Shown here: piece after piece, positions 1 to 8,191 of the stretch | Position numbering within the stretch: position 1 is the first letter of the stretch | How the letters are laid out: each line of letters starts with the position of its first letter | Origin: an uncultured Sphingobacteriaceae bacterium | GTDB taxonomy: Bacteria > Bacteroidota > Bacteroidia > Sphingobacteriales > Sphingobacteriaceae | NCBI GenBank assembly: GCA_946887045.1 | Contig: CAMPKC010000072.1 | Location: 1 to 18,681 of the forward strand | DNA length: 18,681 bases | Direction: 5' to 3' | Translations under genes and position numbers: made by a program | Notes under the pieces: generated by a model | Seen by the model: the letters and a program-made list of their open reading frames with translations, nothing else | What the model was told of the DNA's origin: nothing | The model's database searches: none

Positions 1-2337
1 TTGCGAAGCTCTGTCCTCTGGTATCGCTTTAAATCTAATCTTGAATTCGCCGGCATTATTACAACGGATTGTATCCGACTCAATTTCGGTTTGATTATTA
101 AAATAATTGTAGCGGAAATTTTTATAATCGGCTTTCCGCCTGGTTATACGATAGGCTACATTCGCCTGAGATATTCCATATCCGGAAAAAGCCTTAACCC
201 TTCCCGTAATTGTCACAGAATCATTCAGCCGGTAACTATCTTTTACCGGGTCGAGCTCAACCTCAAACGTTGGCCTTTTATATTCTTCAACCTGTACACT
301 GATACTACCATCATCTGTTTCAATCGTAAAACGTCCGTTCAATGTGTTTTGAGGGATGATAAATGAACCGGCAAAGGTTCCAAACTCGTTTGTCTTCAAT
401 TCAAGAGAACTGATTTCTTTACGATTTGCATCGCTAAACTCAACCTCAATTATTTCACTGCTAATAAGCTGGGATTTCGATTTTGATTGAACAAGTTGTA
501 TGCCTTTAAAATAAATAGTTTGCCCGGGGCGGTATATATGACGGTCGGTAAAAAGAATCGTCCTATCTGTTTCATTGTCTTCAGATGTTAAAAGCGCCCC
601 ATAAAGATACTGAGCATCATCCTGGAAATAATCACCCGGAACTGAAAGGCTTATAGAAGTTTGTTTTCCACTGCGTTTTTCATCGGGCAAAAGAAATTCA
701 CCATTTTCATTTGTCAGCCCGGTTCCGACCGTGATATCATTTCGAACGCCGGATGAATATTGAATTTCTTTAACAATAACATTCACATTTGACAGCGGAG
801 CACCGGTTTCCCTATTTACTGTTCTAAGCTCTAATTCTCCAAAAGGGTTAATTCTTGTGGAATAAGACAGCATACTTACTTTAAATTCAACCAGGTTTGT
901 TCCCGCCTTATCATCACCTTCACCATTTTTGCTTACCAGTAAATAATTCCCCGCACCCAAAGGGTCCAGTTTAAACTCGGTACTATGTTTTCTGTAATCA
1001 CCCGGATTAATTAGGGTAATCGTTTCTTCTTTAATCGGCTTTTGATCACTTAAATACTTAATCAAAGCTTCTGATGGTTGAATCCTTTCATTTCTCCAAC
1101 GGGTTCCTCTTTCGTCAAGTTTTGATATATCTCTTAATTGCTTTTCAGAAAGCTTGAACAGCTGATATCTGACATTACTTACATTTCTATAATTCAGTAG
1201 AACTAAGATGGGCTTTGCCGGGATATTAACATTTTCTACTGCAACTGATACTTCAGTTTGCTCTATTTCTTTAATCAAATTAGAGGCATTTTTACTTGCA
1301 ATGCCTCCAGGAAATGTGAGAATCGTATGGTCAAGAAAGCTTTTGGCAGTTTTCAAACTATCTTTTCGCTTATAAAACTGCCCCAATTTTACTAATGCGT
1401 CTGCGCTAATCTCATTGCCTGAAAATCTCGAAACCATCTCATTCAGGCTTCGCAAGTACAACGAATCTTTGAAAGGGTGAACGGATTTATTAAAAACGTA
1501 TTCAAGGCGTCTTAGATTAATATCAGCCAGGGCCGCATTATTATTGCTACTCAAATGAAACCGCGTAATATCTTTCAATAAGCCAATACCATGATAACTA
1601 TTAGATACTGTGTCAGAAGTGACTATCGGGGTGTTCAAAAAAGCCTCATTGTCAGAAAACAAACTCGCGTCTTTCAGACTGAAAGGCATTTTTGGGTTCA
1701 ACAGTGTAGATTCCTCGCTCAGAAAAAAATCTAAAGCGCGATGGGCCAGTAAATCGTATAAGGCTGGACGTAAATATCTTGTTGAAGAGTCTCCGATTAA
1801 TACTCCATTTAAAACACTTACCGGAGTATTTTGCAGAGTTGTGGAGTTATTTAGTGAAAGCTTATATAATCTTGCAACCTCCCTATTAATTGTTCTTAAA
1901 TCCCATCGGTTAAAGTCTTCGTCAGGGTTTTCCAGCTCCGAGCGTTGACTAAACTGATACCGGTTTTGCTGATAATATTTCCAGTAAATCTCTGCGAGCA
2001 ATGATTGTAAAACCGGTTTTACCGGATACTCCGCTTGAGTAATATCATCTTTTAATTGATTAATTATTGATACAAGAGCGTTCTCTTCCAGATAAGATTG
2101 GAAGGTCATCCTATAAATTGTTGCTCTAATTTGCTGAGGAGTATTTTTCTCCTTGCGGGCCAAATTATTTAACCTTTCAATTTCAGCCAGAGCAGATTTG
2201 GGTAAACCTATGTTAGCTAATGAATCTATACGGGTCGTTAATCTGGAATATTCGGTTTGAACTTGTGCGAAGCTGGTTGACGACAGTGCCAAAAAGGTGA
2301 CTGCTCCGAATAATATTTTAAGTAAAGAATTGCGCAT
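1..2337 (-). CDS. Alpha-2-macroglobulin-family exported protein (N-terminal part, cut by window edge)
   Basis: An uninterrupted reading frame of 779 codons starts at ATG 2337 and runs off the left edge, so the C-terminus is missing. Residues 1-24 form a type I signal peptide (MRNSLLKILF, then a hydrophobic core ending SFAQ) with no lipobox cysteine, so export to the periplasm or outer surface is expected. Residues 25 to about 480 are helix-rich and resemble the N-terminal region of Bacteroidota alpha-2-macroglobulin relatives. An Ig-like region follows, and then TDRHIYRPGQ (597-606), the hallmark of the MG2 domain. After that comes VEEYKRPTFEVEL, typical of the MG2/MG3 junction. Full family members are about 1,500-2,000 residues, so roughly half is present. 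The thioester region, if any, lies outside the window. Bacterial family members are thought to trap proteases or protect the envelope; the role here is inferred from family only. It starts 57 nt downstream of the pth stop on the same strand. Confidence 0.85.
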   Translation of the reverse strand, partial: MRNSLLKILFGAVTFLALSSTSFAQVQTEYSRLTTRIDSLANIGLPKSALAEIERLNNLARKEKNTPQQIRATIYRMTFQSYLEENALVSIINQLKDDITQAEYPVKPVLQSLLAEIYWKYYQQNRYQFSQRSELENPDEDFNRWDLRTINREVARLYKLSLNNSTTLQNTPVSVLNGVLIGDSSTRYLRPALYDLLAHRALDFFLSEESTLLNPKMPFSLKDASLFSDNEAFLNTPIVTSDTVSNSYHGIGLLKDITRFHLSSNNNAALADINLRRLEYVFNKSVHPFKDSLYLRSLNEMVSRFSGNEISADALVKLGQFYKRKDSLKTAKSFLDHTILTFPGGIASKNASNLIKEIEQTEVSVAVENVNIPAKPILVLLNYRNVSNVRYQLFKLSEKQLRDISKLDERGTRWRNERIQPSEALIKYLSDQKPIKEETITLINPGDYRKHSTEFKLDPLGAGNYLLVSKNGEGDDKAGTNLVEFKVSMLSYSTRINPFGELELRTVNRETGAPLSNVNVIVKEIQYSSGVRNDITVGTGLTNENGEFLLPDEKRSGKQTSISLSVPGDYFQDDAQYLYGALLTSEDNETDRTILFTDRHIYRPGQTIYFKGIQLVQSKSKSQLISSEIIEVEFSDANRKEISSLELKTNEFGTFAGSFIIPQNTLNGRFTIETDDGSISVQVEEYKRPTFEVELDPVKDSYRLNDSVTITGRVKAFSGYGISQANVAYRITRRKADYKNFRYNYFNNQTEIESDTIRCNNAGEFKIRFKAIPEDRASQ

Positions 2338-2394
2338 AGGTTTATATTTATAAAGGAAGATAAATAAACCACTACAATTCCATAATAATTTACA

Positions 2395-2958
2395 TTATTT
2401 ATTATTGAATCTCGTCATAGTTAATTCCACACCTACGGTAACAAAGCTTTCTATCATTTCTATACACCTGTCAATCAGGCCAGGTAAAGCTGGTATTTCA
2501 TCATCATCAAAACCACTCAACACATAATCTACCTGACGGCCTTTCGGATAGTTATCGCCAATACCGAAGCGTAAACGCGCATAATTTTGTCCCCCGACAG
2601 ACGCCTCAATACTTTTAAGTCCGTTATGTCCGGCATTACTTCCCTTTGGTTTCAATTTAATTGATTCAAAAGGGATGGCCAGGTCATCAACAATAACCAA
2701 GACATTTTCCAGGGGGACTTTTAATTCCTGCATCCAGTAATTCACGGCTTTCCCGCTTAAATTCATGTAGGTGGTTGGCTTAATAATATGAACGCTTCGT
2801 CCCTTAAAGTTAAACTCAGAGTAATAGGCCAGGCGCAGGTTAGAAAAACTTGTGCTATTTTTTTTAACCAGAGCATCTGCAACCATAAAGCCAATATTAT
2901 GACGAGTATCCGCGTATTCGGAGCCGATGTTTCCCAGGCCAACGATAAGGTATTTCAT
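2395..2958 (-). CDS. pth: Peptidyl-tRNA hydrolase
   Basis: This 187-aa protein hydrolyses the ester bond of peptidyl-tRNAs released from stalled ribosomes, recycling tRNA in the cytoplasm. The family's active-site residues are all visible: N10 (GLGN), H20 (TRHNIGF, catalytic base), N66 (TYMNLSGK), D91 (VIVDD) and N112 (GHNGLKS). The frame is open further upstream to 3027, which would add 23 residues. The start MKYLIVGLGN at 2958 was chosen because it gives the family's usual N-terminus and length, and because the longer version would run into the rplY terminator hairpin. No Shine-Dalgarno sequence is evident. It lies downstream of rplY on the same strand, and a candidate promoter of its own overlaps that terminator. 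Confidence 0.96.
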   Translation of the reverse strand: MKYLIVGLGNIGSEYADTRHNIGFMVADALVKKNSTSFSNLRLAYYSEFNFKGRSVHIIKPTTYMNLSGKAVNYWMQELKVPLENVLVIVDDLAIPFESIKLKPKGSNAGHNGLKSIEASVGGQNYARLRFGIGDNYPKGRQVDYVLSGFDDDEIPALPGLIDRCIEMIESFVTVGVELTMTRFNNK

Positions 2959-2984
2959 GGGGATAAAGGTAAAAGGTTTGAGGG

Positions 2985-3015
2985 TGAAAGTAAAAAGCCG
3001 GCTAATCGTAACAAA
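2985..3015 (-). promoter_or_regulatory. Candidate promoter of pth overlapping the rplY terminator
   Basis: On the minus strand, TTTG (3015-3012) is followed after exactly 19 nt by TACTTTCA (2992-2985). The Bacteroidota consensus is TTTG-N19/20-TAnnTTTG. The -33 part is exact, but the -7 part has two mismatches at its 3' end. The -33 element is the end of the T-tract of the rplY terminator. A start near 2978 would leave a leader of about 20 nt before the pth ATG. This is pattern matching only. Confidence 0.4.
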
Positions 3016-3035
3016 AAAAGCTCCCAAAAGGGAGC
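3013..3035 (-). terminator. Intrinsic terminator after rplY
   Basis: Read on the minus strand, GCTCCC pairs with GGGAGC (6 bp, 3035-3020) around a TTTT loop, followed by seven T (3019-3013). It begins 28 nt after the rplY stop codon. The pth gene continues on the same strand, so either termination is partial or pth has its own promoter. Confidence 0.8.
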
Positions 3036-3063
3036 CTTAGTATTGTTTGCACTAAAAGAATAC

Positions 3064-3645
3064 TTATTTTCCTTTAGCAGCTTCTTGCTCAGCTTGTCTT
3101 AGCGCACGAGAAGTTGTTACAGATACGATTGTATCTTCCGGAGTATTCGTGATCTCGAACTTATCAAATTTCAGATCACGTACACGTACAGATTTACCAA
3201 CTTCTAAAGGCTCTATGCTAACTTCAACATACTGAGGCATGTCTTTAGTTAAAGCTTTAACACGAAGTTTACGTAATTTTTGAACCAATTTACCACCCAT
3301 TTTAACACCTGGAGAAGTTCCGGTTAATTTAACGGGGATTTGCATCACCAATGGTTTGTTCTGATCAAGCTGAAAAAAGTCAACGTGAATAACTTCCTCA
3401 GTCAAAGGATGGAATTGTGCATCCTGAAGAATTGCCTGTACTTTTTGTCCGGCTACATCAAGATCAACAAACATTACATCAGCAGAGTAGATTAAGTTCT
3501 TCAAAGCGCTTTTTTCTACTGCAAAATGCAGTTGTTGTTTTCCGCCATACAAAACTGCAGGTACTTTTCCTTCGTAACGCAGCTCTTTAGCATCGCGTTT
3601 CCCTACGTTCTCTCTTGGAGAACCGCTAATAGCGATAGAGTTCAT
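3064..3645 (-). CDS. rplY: 50S ribosomal protein L25 / general stress protein Ctc
   Basis: This 193-aa protein binds 5S rRNA in the large ribosomal subunit. The length and two-part layout match the TL5/Ctc type. Residues 1 to about 92 form the L25 RNA-binding domain (ISGSPRENVGKRDAKELR, then VPAVLYGG and FHPLTEEVIHVDF). Residues from about 93 to 180 form the beta-rich C-terminal domain (PVKLTGTSPGVKMGG, then DMPQYVEV). The start MNSIAISGSPRE is the family's usual N-terminus. It lies 92 nt after prs on the same strand and is followed by an intrinsic terminator, so a prs-rplY transcript is likely. The prs-rplY-pth grouping of translation and nucleotide genes is common in bacteria. Confidence 0.95.
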   Translation of the reverse strand: MNSIAISGSPRENVGKRDAKELRYEGKVPAVLYGGKQQLHFAVEKSALKNLIYSADVMFVDLDVAGQKVQAILQDAQFHPLTEEVIHVDFFQLDQNKPLVMQIPVKLTGTSPGVKMGGKLVQKLRKLRVKALTKDMPQYVEVSIEPLEVGKSVRVRDLKFDKFEITNTPEDTIVSVTTSRALRQAEQEAAKGK

Positions 3646-3650
3646 GATAA

Positions 3651-3684
3651 TTAAATTAAAAAGTTAAAATTAAAAATTAAAAAA
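3651..3684. repeat. AT-rich tandem-like repeat TTAAAATTAAAAATTAAAAA
   Basis: The rplY leader contains iterated A(3-5)TT units (TTAAATTAAAAAGTTAAAATTAA and further). A similar block lies at 8077-8103, after the DUF2723 gene. Such A/T heptad-like runs are common in Bacteroidota intergenic DNA. No function can be assigned. Confidence 0.45.
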
Positions 3685-3737
3685 TCTATAAGCAGAACTC
3701 AAGTCGTTTGGAGATGAACGCTGCCTCTTAATGTTTC

Positions 3738-4682
3738 TTAGTCTACTTTAAAAAGCTCTGAAATAGAGCCATGTTCATTCACGTTAGCAATTGCTTTGGC
3801 GAATAATTCAGCTGTTGTAAGCACTCTGATCTTTTCAGACTGATGCTTTAAAGGAATTGTATTTGTAACTATTAATTCTGTCAAAACAGATTTCTCAATA
3901 GTTTCATATGCTTTACCAGATAAAACCGGATGAGTACACACCGCTCTTACGCTGTTCGCTCCGCTGTCCATAATAAGTTGAGCAGCTTTTGATAAGGTTC
4001 CCGCAGTATCACAAATATCGTCTATCAATACTACATCCCGACCGGTAACATCCCCAATGATAGACATCGATTCTATTTCGTTGGCACGTTTCCTGCGTTT
4101 ATCACAAATAATAACTTCGGCATTGAAAAACTTCGCGAATGTTCTTGCACGGTATGATCCTCCCATATCGGGCGAAGCAATAGTTATATTCGGAAGATCC
4201 AGACTTTTAATATATGGTACAAAAATAACCGAAGCGTCGAGATGATCTACCGGAATATCAAAAAACCCCTGAATTTGAGCAGCATGGAGATCCATGGTCA
4301 TAATTCTGTGAGCACCGGCAGCTACAATTAAATTTGCAAATAATTTAGCACCAATAGCAACCCTTGGCTTATCTTTCCTATCCTGCCTGGCCATCCCGAA
4401 ATAAGGAATCACCACTGTAATGTAATGAGCCGATGCACGTTTTGCCGCATCAGTTAATAATAACAGCTCAATAAGATTATCGTAAGGCTGACAAGTAGAT
4501 TGAATTAAAAAAACATCACATCCACGAACAGTTTCATCAAAAGAAGGCTGAATTTCACCATCACTAAAGCGCGATAGCTTTACATCGCCCAACTCTCTTC
4601 CATAAGCTTTAGCTATTTTATCAGCAAGTTCTGTTGTTCCTGAACCGGCAAATAGTTTTACTGGATTAAACTGCAGTGGCAT
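3738..4682 (-). CDS. prs: Ribose-phosphate pyrophosphokinase (PRPP synthase)
   Basis: This 314-aa cytoplasmic enzyme makes 5-phosphoribosyl-1-pyrophosphate from ribose-5-phosphate and ATP. PRPP feeds purine, pyrimidine, NAD, histidine and tryptophan synthesis. Visible class I motifs are FSDGEIQPSFDETVRGCDVF (39-58), the ATP-binding region PYFGMARQDRKDKPR (93-107), the metal-binding MDLHAAQIQGFFDIPVDHL starting at residue 130 with H133, the CDKRR loop (193-197), and the PRPP loop DDICDTAGTL (221-230). The length matches the family (about 310-320). The start MPLQFNPVKLFAGSGT fits well, with no strong ribosome-binding site. It lies 92 nt downstream of tRNA-Gln on the same strand with no clear terminator between them, so transcription from the tRNA promoter is possible. 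Confidence 0.97.
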   Translation of the reverse strand: MPLQFNPVKLFAGSGTTELADKIAKAYGRELGDVKLSRFSDGEIQPSFDETVRGCDVFLIQSTCQPYDNLIELLLLTDAAKRASAHYITVVIPYFGMARQDRKDKPRVAIGAKLFANLIVAAGAHRIMTMDLHAAQIQGFFDIPVDHLDASVIFVPYIKSLDLPNITIASPDMGGSYRARTFAKFFNAEVIICDKRRKRANEIESMSIIGDVTGRDVVLIDDICDTAGTLSKAAQLIMDSGANSVRAVCTHPVLSGKAYETIEKSVLTELIVTNTIPLKHQSEKIRVLTTAELFAKAIANVNEHGSISELFKVD

Positions 4683-4774
4683 AATTTATTTCGGATTTGC
4701 AATTTTTAACTTGGGGGAACTGTTTCAGACTATAAAAGAGCATTATTTGCTATCCGAAATTCGGAATTTTTATG

Positions 4775-4845
4775 TTGCCCGACCAGGATTCGAACCTAGA
4801 CAAACGGTACCAAAAACCGTCGTACTACCTTTATACTATCGGGCA
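4775..4845 (-). tRNA. tRNA-Gln (anticodon UUG)
   Basis: On the minus strand a cloverleaf folds from 4845 to 4775. The 7-bp acceptor stem is TGCCCGA/TCGGGCA with discriminator A. The anticodon stem is ACGGT/ACCGT around the loop TTTTGGT, which places TTG as the anticodon. The T-arm is CTAGG-TTCGAAT-CCTGG. CCA is not encoded, because CAT follows the discriminator. Anticodon UUG reads CAA and wobble CAG. The gene sits just upstream of prs on the same strand and has a near-perfect promoter upstream. Confidence 0.95.
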
Positions 4846-4880
4846 ATCTCCAAACAAAAGCGTCCTTTTGAAATGGTGTG

Positions 4881-4913
4881 CAAATATAGAGCGATAAAAT
4901 GAGATGCGCAAAA
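4881..4913 (-). promoter_or_regulatory. Promoter of tRNA-Gln (possibly also prs)
   Basis: On the minus strand, TTTTG (4913-4909) is followed after 20 nt by TATATTTG (4888-4881). This is an exact match to the Bacteroidota housekeeping sigma consensus TTTG-N19/20-TAnnTTTG. It predicts a start near 4874, about 30 nt before the mature tRNA 5' end. Confidence 0.7.
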
Positions 4914-4983
4914 GTATTTTGTTTTTTTATTTTAACTTTAAATTATGCCAAATCCTAAAAAATGTTAAACCCAAATAATCGGG

Positions 4984-5013
4984 TTGCTATTTAAATACTA
5001 ATCGCTATTTTCG
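4984..5013 (+). promoter_or_regulatory. Candidate promoter of the DUF2723 gene
   Basis: TTG (4984-4986) is followed after 19 nt by TATTTTCG (5006-5013), one base from TAnnTTTG. A start near 5020 gives a leader of about 30 nt before ATG 5049. It is divergent from the tRNA-Gln promoter. Confidence 0.4.
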
Positions 5014-5048
5014 GCTTCAATATCGCTTTGGCGAATATTAAATCAAAT

Positions 5049-8000
5049 ATGCAATACACTAAAATCAATAATCTACTGGGCTGGCTTTGCTTTCTTATAG
5101 CAGCAATAACTTATACTTTGACCTTAGAACCCACCACAAGTTTCTGGGACACAGGAGAATTCATAGCTTCTGCATATAAGTTACAAGTAGTCCATCAGCC
5201 AGGCGCTCCTTTATTTATTATGATTGCCAAGGTTTTCTCCCTGCTTGCCAGCGATAAGAGCCAGGTAGCATTCTGGATGAATATGAGCTCGGCATTAGCG
5301 AGCGCAGCCACCATTTTATTTCTTTTCTGGACGATCACAGCTTTGGTAAGAAAAGCTTTCCGCAATACGGATGGCACATTGTCTAGAACCGAATTAATAA
5401 CCATCATGGGTTCTGGTCTTGTCGGAGCACTTGCTTATACTTTCTCTGACACCTTCTGGTTCTCTGCGGTAGAAGCCGAAGTTTATGCGCTTTCATCCCT
5501 ATGTACCGCGATTGTTTTCTGGGGGATTTTAAAATGGGAGCATCACGCCGAAGAAGCTGACGCAGATAAATGGTTAATATTTATAGCGTACATCATGGGC
5601 TTGTCAATCGGAGTCCATCTATTAAATCTCCTTGCAATTCCGGCTATTGCGTTGGTTTATTATTTCAAACGCACTCCGAAACCCACGTCTAAGGGAACAT
5701 TAATGGCATTATTAATTGGCATTGTTGTGTTGGGAGTGATTCAATATGGAATAATACTATACATGGTAAAATTCGCGGCCTATTTCGACCTGTTTTTTGT
5801 AAACAGCCTGGGTCTGGGTTTTGGTTCGGGAGTAATTGTATTTGCCCTATTAATTATAGCCGGACTGGTCTACGGAATTTTATATTCCATCCGAAAGGCA
5901 AAGCCTATTTTAAATCTCGCACTCATTTGTGTGGTATTTATCCTGTTGGGCTACAGCTCATATTCAATGATTGTAATCAGAGCTAAAGCTGACCCAACTT
6001 TGAATAACAACGATCCGGACAATGTTTTTTCACTTTTAAGTTATTTAAGCCGCGAACAGTATGGCGATCGGCCTTTATTATATGGACAATACTTTGACGC
6101 TCAGCGCGTAGACTACAAGGAGAAAGGCAATATCTACCGCAAAGGAGAAAAGCAATATGAAGTTGCAGGCAAGAAATACGACTATGTTTATGATAGAAAC
6201 ACATTGCTTCCGAGGATGTATAGCGACGAGCAGCAACACGTAGGATTTTACCGTGAATGGATGAAGTTAAGCGAATCTGAGTCTCCTAATTTTATTCATA
6301 ACATTGGATTTTTATTTAGCTACCAGACAGGATTTATGTATGCCAGGTATTTCTTCTGGAATTTCGTGGGCCGCCAAAATGATGACCAGGGACATGGAAA
6401 CAACACCAGCGGAAACTGGATAAGCGGCATAAAGCCTCTGGACGCATTGCATCTTGGTTCACAGGAAAATCTTCCACCAAGCATTAAGGAGAATAACGCC
6501 AACAATAAATTTTACTTCCTTCCTTTAATTTTAGGCTTAATCGGTGCTTACTGGCACTTTAAACGAAATCAAAAAGATGCAGGCGTTGTTGGACTGCTAT
6601 TCTTCTTTACAGGAATGGCGATCGTGCTATACCTCAATCAAAATCCATTACAACCCCGTGAACGAGATTATGCTTACGCCGGCTCTTTTTACGCCTTTAC
6701 TATATGGATTGGATTAGGCGTTGCTGCAATCGCAGACATGCTGAGAAAAAAACTTACAGGAAACCAGGCGGGAATTGCCGCTACTATAATCGGCTTGTTG
6801 GCAGCGCCTGTTATAATGGCTAAAGAAGGATGGAATGACCATGACCGTTCTGAAAAAACGACTGCCAGAGACTTCGCTGTAAATTACCTGGAATCCTGCG
6901 CTCCAAACGCGATTCTGTTCACGTATGGAGATAATGATACTTATCCGTTATGGTATGCACAGGAAGTAGAAGGAATAAGACCCGATGTCCGCGTGGTGAA
7001 TTTAAGTCTGCTTGGAACTGACTGGTATATCCGCCAGATGAAAGAAAAAGTGAACCAGGCCGAAGCTCTTCCTATAACTATGCCTGACAGTAAATACGTT
7101 CAGGGCGTACGCGATGTTATCAGATTTTACGACTATAAGATTGAAGGCGCCGTAGAGCTTAAGACGCTTTTTGATGTACTTACGTCAGACGAAGAAGGCG
7201 ATAAGGTGCCGATGCAGGATGGAAGTAAAGAAAACATTCTTCCTACCAAGAACCTCAAAATAACAGTAAATCCTGGTGAGGTTATCGCAACAAAAACTGT
7301 TGGCGTTGATAAACAAGCAAACATCGTTCCGGCACTTGAATGGACATACAATAAGAACTATGTAACTAAGGCAGAGTTGGCCATGTTTGATATTCTTGCA
7401 CATAATAACTGGAAACGTCCAATCTATTTTGCAGTTACTGTGCCTGCCGACAATTACATTGGCTTGCAGAATTATCTTTACAATGAGGGATTTGCCTACA
7501 GATTGCTTCCAATAAAAACTACCGCAACTACAGATTCTACCGGTCGGGAGGCAGAGCTGATAAATACCCCGGCTATGTATAATAACATAATGGCGAAATT
7601 TAAATGGGGAAATATGAAGGATGCAAATTACCTTGATCCCGAATCCACCAGAATGATTGCCATTATAATTAAGAGCTTTAACCAATTGGCAGAAAGTCTT
7701 TTAAAAGAAGGAAAAACAGAAGAAGCCAGAAAAGTAATGTTACGGTCTCAGGACGTAATTCCTGAGAAGAACTATCTTTTCTATTTTATCCTGCACAAAT
7801 ACTACTCCGCGGATTTATTATACCAGGTAAATGAAACTCAACGTGCAAATAAACTTGTAGAAAACACGGCCAATTATATCATGGCTGAACTTAATTATCT
7901 GGTAGAAACAAAGGGAGGCCAATCATCTAATGACATGCAACTTGGAGCTTCGGTATTTAATGAGTTAATTAAAACAACCGAGAAACACAAGCAAACTGCT

Positions 8001-8066
8001 TTAAATGCCAAGTTAAAGGCCCAGTATAAGGCTTTGGAATCCAAATTGATGGCTAATATGCAATAG
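5049..8066 (+). CDS. DUF2723 membrane protein, probable protein O-mannosyltransferase-like GT-C enzyme
   Basis: This 1,005-residue protein has about 11-13 hydrophobic segments in its first ~600 residues and a soluble C-terminal ~400 residues. The first membrane helix (about 8-28) is followed by an extracytoplasmic segment EPTTSFWDTGEFIASAYKL, in which D34 and E37 sit where GT-C transferases carry their catalytic acidic residue. Other DUF2723 marks are YTFSDTFWFSAVEAEVYALS and NPLQPRERDYAYAGSF (about 531-546). The vertebrate relative TMEM260 is an O-mannosyltransferase, and Bacteroidota glycosylate many exported proteins on Ser/Thr. A role in protein O-glycosylation is therefore plausible but inferred. 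The C-terminal part (about 880-1000) is helical and TPR-like. The frame is open to a TTG at 5028; ATG 5049 (MQYTKINNLLGW) is preferred because it puts the first helix at the N-terminus. The gene is a single transcription unit. Confidence 0.85.
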   Translation: MQYTKINNLLGWLCFLIAAITYTLTLEPTTSFWDTGEFIASAYKLQVVHQPGAPLFIMIAKVFSLLASDKSQVAFWMNMSSALASAATILFLFWTITALVRKAFRNTDGTLSRTELITIMGSGLVGALAYTFSDTFWFSAVEAEVYALSSLCTAIVFWGILKWEHHAEEADADKWLIFIAYIMGLSIGVHLLNLLAIPAIALVYYFKRTPKPTSKGTLMALLIGIVVLGVIQYGIILYMVKFAAYFDLFFVNSLGLGFGSGVIVFALLIIAGLVYGILYSIRKAKPILNLALICVVFILLGYSSYSMIVIRAKADPTLNNNDPDNVFSLLSYLSREQYGDRPLLYGQYFDAQRVDYKEKGNIYRKGEKQYEVAGKKYDYVYDRNTLLPRMYSDEQQHVGFYREWMKLSESESPNFIHNIGFLFSYQTGFMYARYFFWNFVGRQNDDQGHGNNTSGNWISGIKPLDALHLGSQENLPPSIKENNANNKFYFLPLILGLIGAYWHFKRNQKDAGVVGLLFFFTGMAIVLYLNQNPLQPRERDYAYAGSFYAFTIWIGLGVAAIADMLRKKLTGNQAGIAATIIGLLAAPVIMAKEGWNDHDRSEKTTARDFAVNYLESCAPNAILFTYGDNDTYPLWYAQEVEGIRPDVRVVNLSLLGTDWYIRQMKEKVNQAEALPITMPDSKYVQGVRDVIRFYDYKIEGAVELKTLFDVLTSDEEGDKVPMQDGSKENILPTKNLKITVNPGEVIATKTVGVDKQANIVPALEWTYNKNYVTKAELAMFDILAHNNWKRPIYFAVTVPADNYIGLQNYLYNEGFAYRLLPIKTTATTDSTGREAELINTPAMYNNIMAKFKWGNMKDANYLDPESTRMIAIIIKSFNQLAESLLKEGKTEEARKVMLRSQDVIPEKNYLFYFILHKYYSADLLYQVNETQRANKLVENTANYIMAELNYLVETKGGQSSNDMQLGASVFNELIKTTEKHKQTALNAKLKAQYKALESKLMANMQ

Positions 8067-8142
8067 ATTTGTGTTAAGTTAAAATTAAAAAGTCAAAATT
8101 AAGAAAGCGGATAGCTCAGAAATAATAATTAAGCTTAACATA

Positions 8143-8180
8143 AAAGCCCCGGGAAAATTCCCGGGGCTTTCTCTTTTTAA
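8143..8180. terminator. Bidirectional terminator between DUF2723 gene and accA
   Basis: AAAGCCCCGGGAA (8143-8155) pairs with TTCCCGGGGCTTT (8158-8170), a 13-bp stem around a minimal AA loop. It is followed on the plus strand by CTCTTTTT. On the minus strand the AAA arm is flanked to give TTTTATG. It sits between two convergent stop codons (8066 and 8192), so it probably ends both transcripts. Confidence 0.85.
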
Positions 8181-8191
8181 ATTTTTTAAAA

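Noticed and set aside
1..366. Plus-strand open frame at the left edge (and another at 1610-1948)
   Set aside because: Both lie antisense inside the continuous minus-strand alpha-2-macroglobulin-family frame, which has a signal peptide and MG2 motif; the plus frames have no recognisable features.
2395..3027. Longer pth version with 23 extra N-terminal residues
   Set aside because: The extension begins inside the rplY terminator hairpin and does not resemble Pth; the start at 2958 gives the usual N-terminus.
2788..3102. Plus-strand 104-aa frame
   Set aside because: It is antisense to pth and the rplY end and crosses the rplY terminator; there is no domain or promoter.
4711..4902. Plus-strand 63-aa frame
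   Set aside because: It covers the tRNA-Gln gene and its promoter on the opposite strand.
5028..5048. TTG start for the DUF2723 gene
   Set aside because: It adds seven polar residues without a ribosome-binding site; ATG 5049 places the first membrane helix normally. The TTG starts at 11798 (pstB) and 17735 (hydroxylase family) and the GTG at 9301 (GH43) were rejected for similar reasons.
7185..7685. Minus-strand 166-aa frame inside the DUF2723 gene
   Set aside because: It is Cys-rich, low-complexity and antisense to a clearly conserved protein; a shadow frame.
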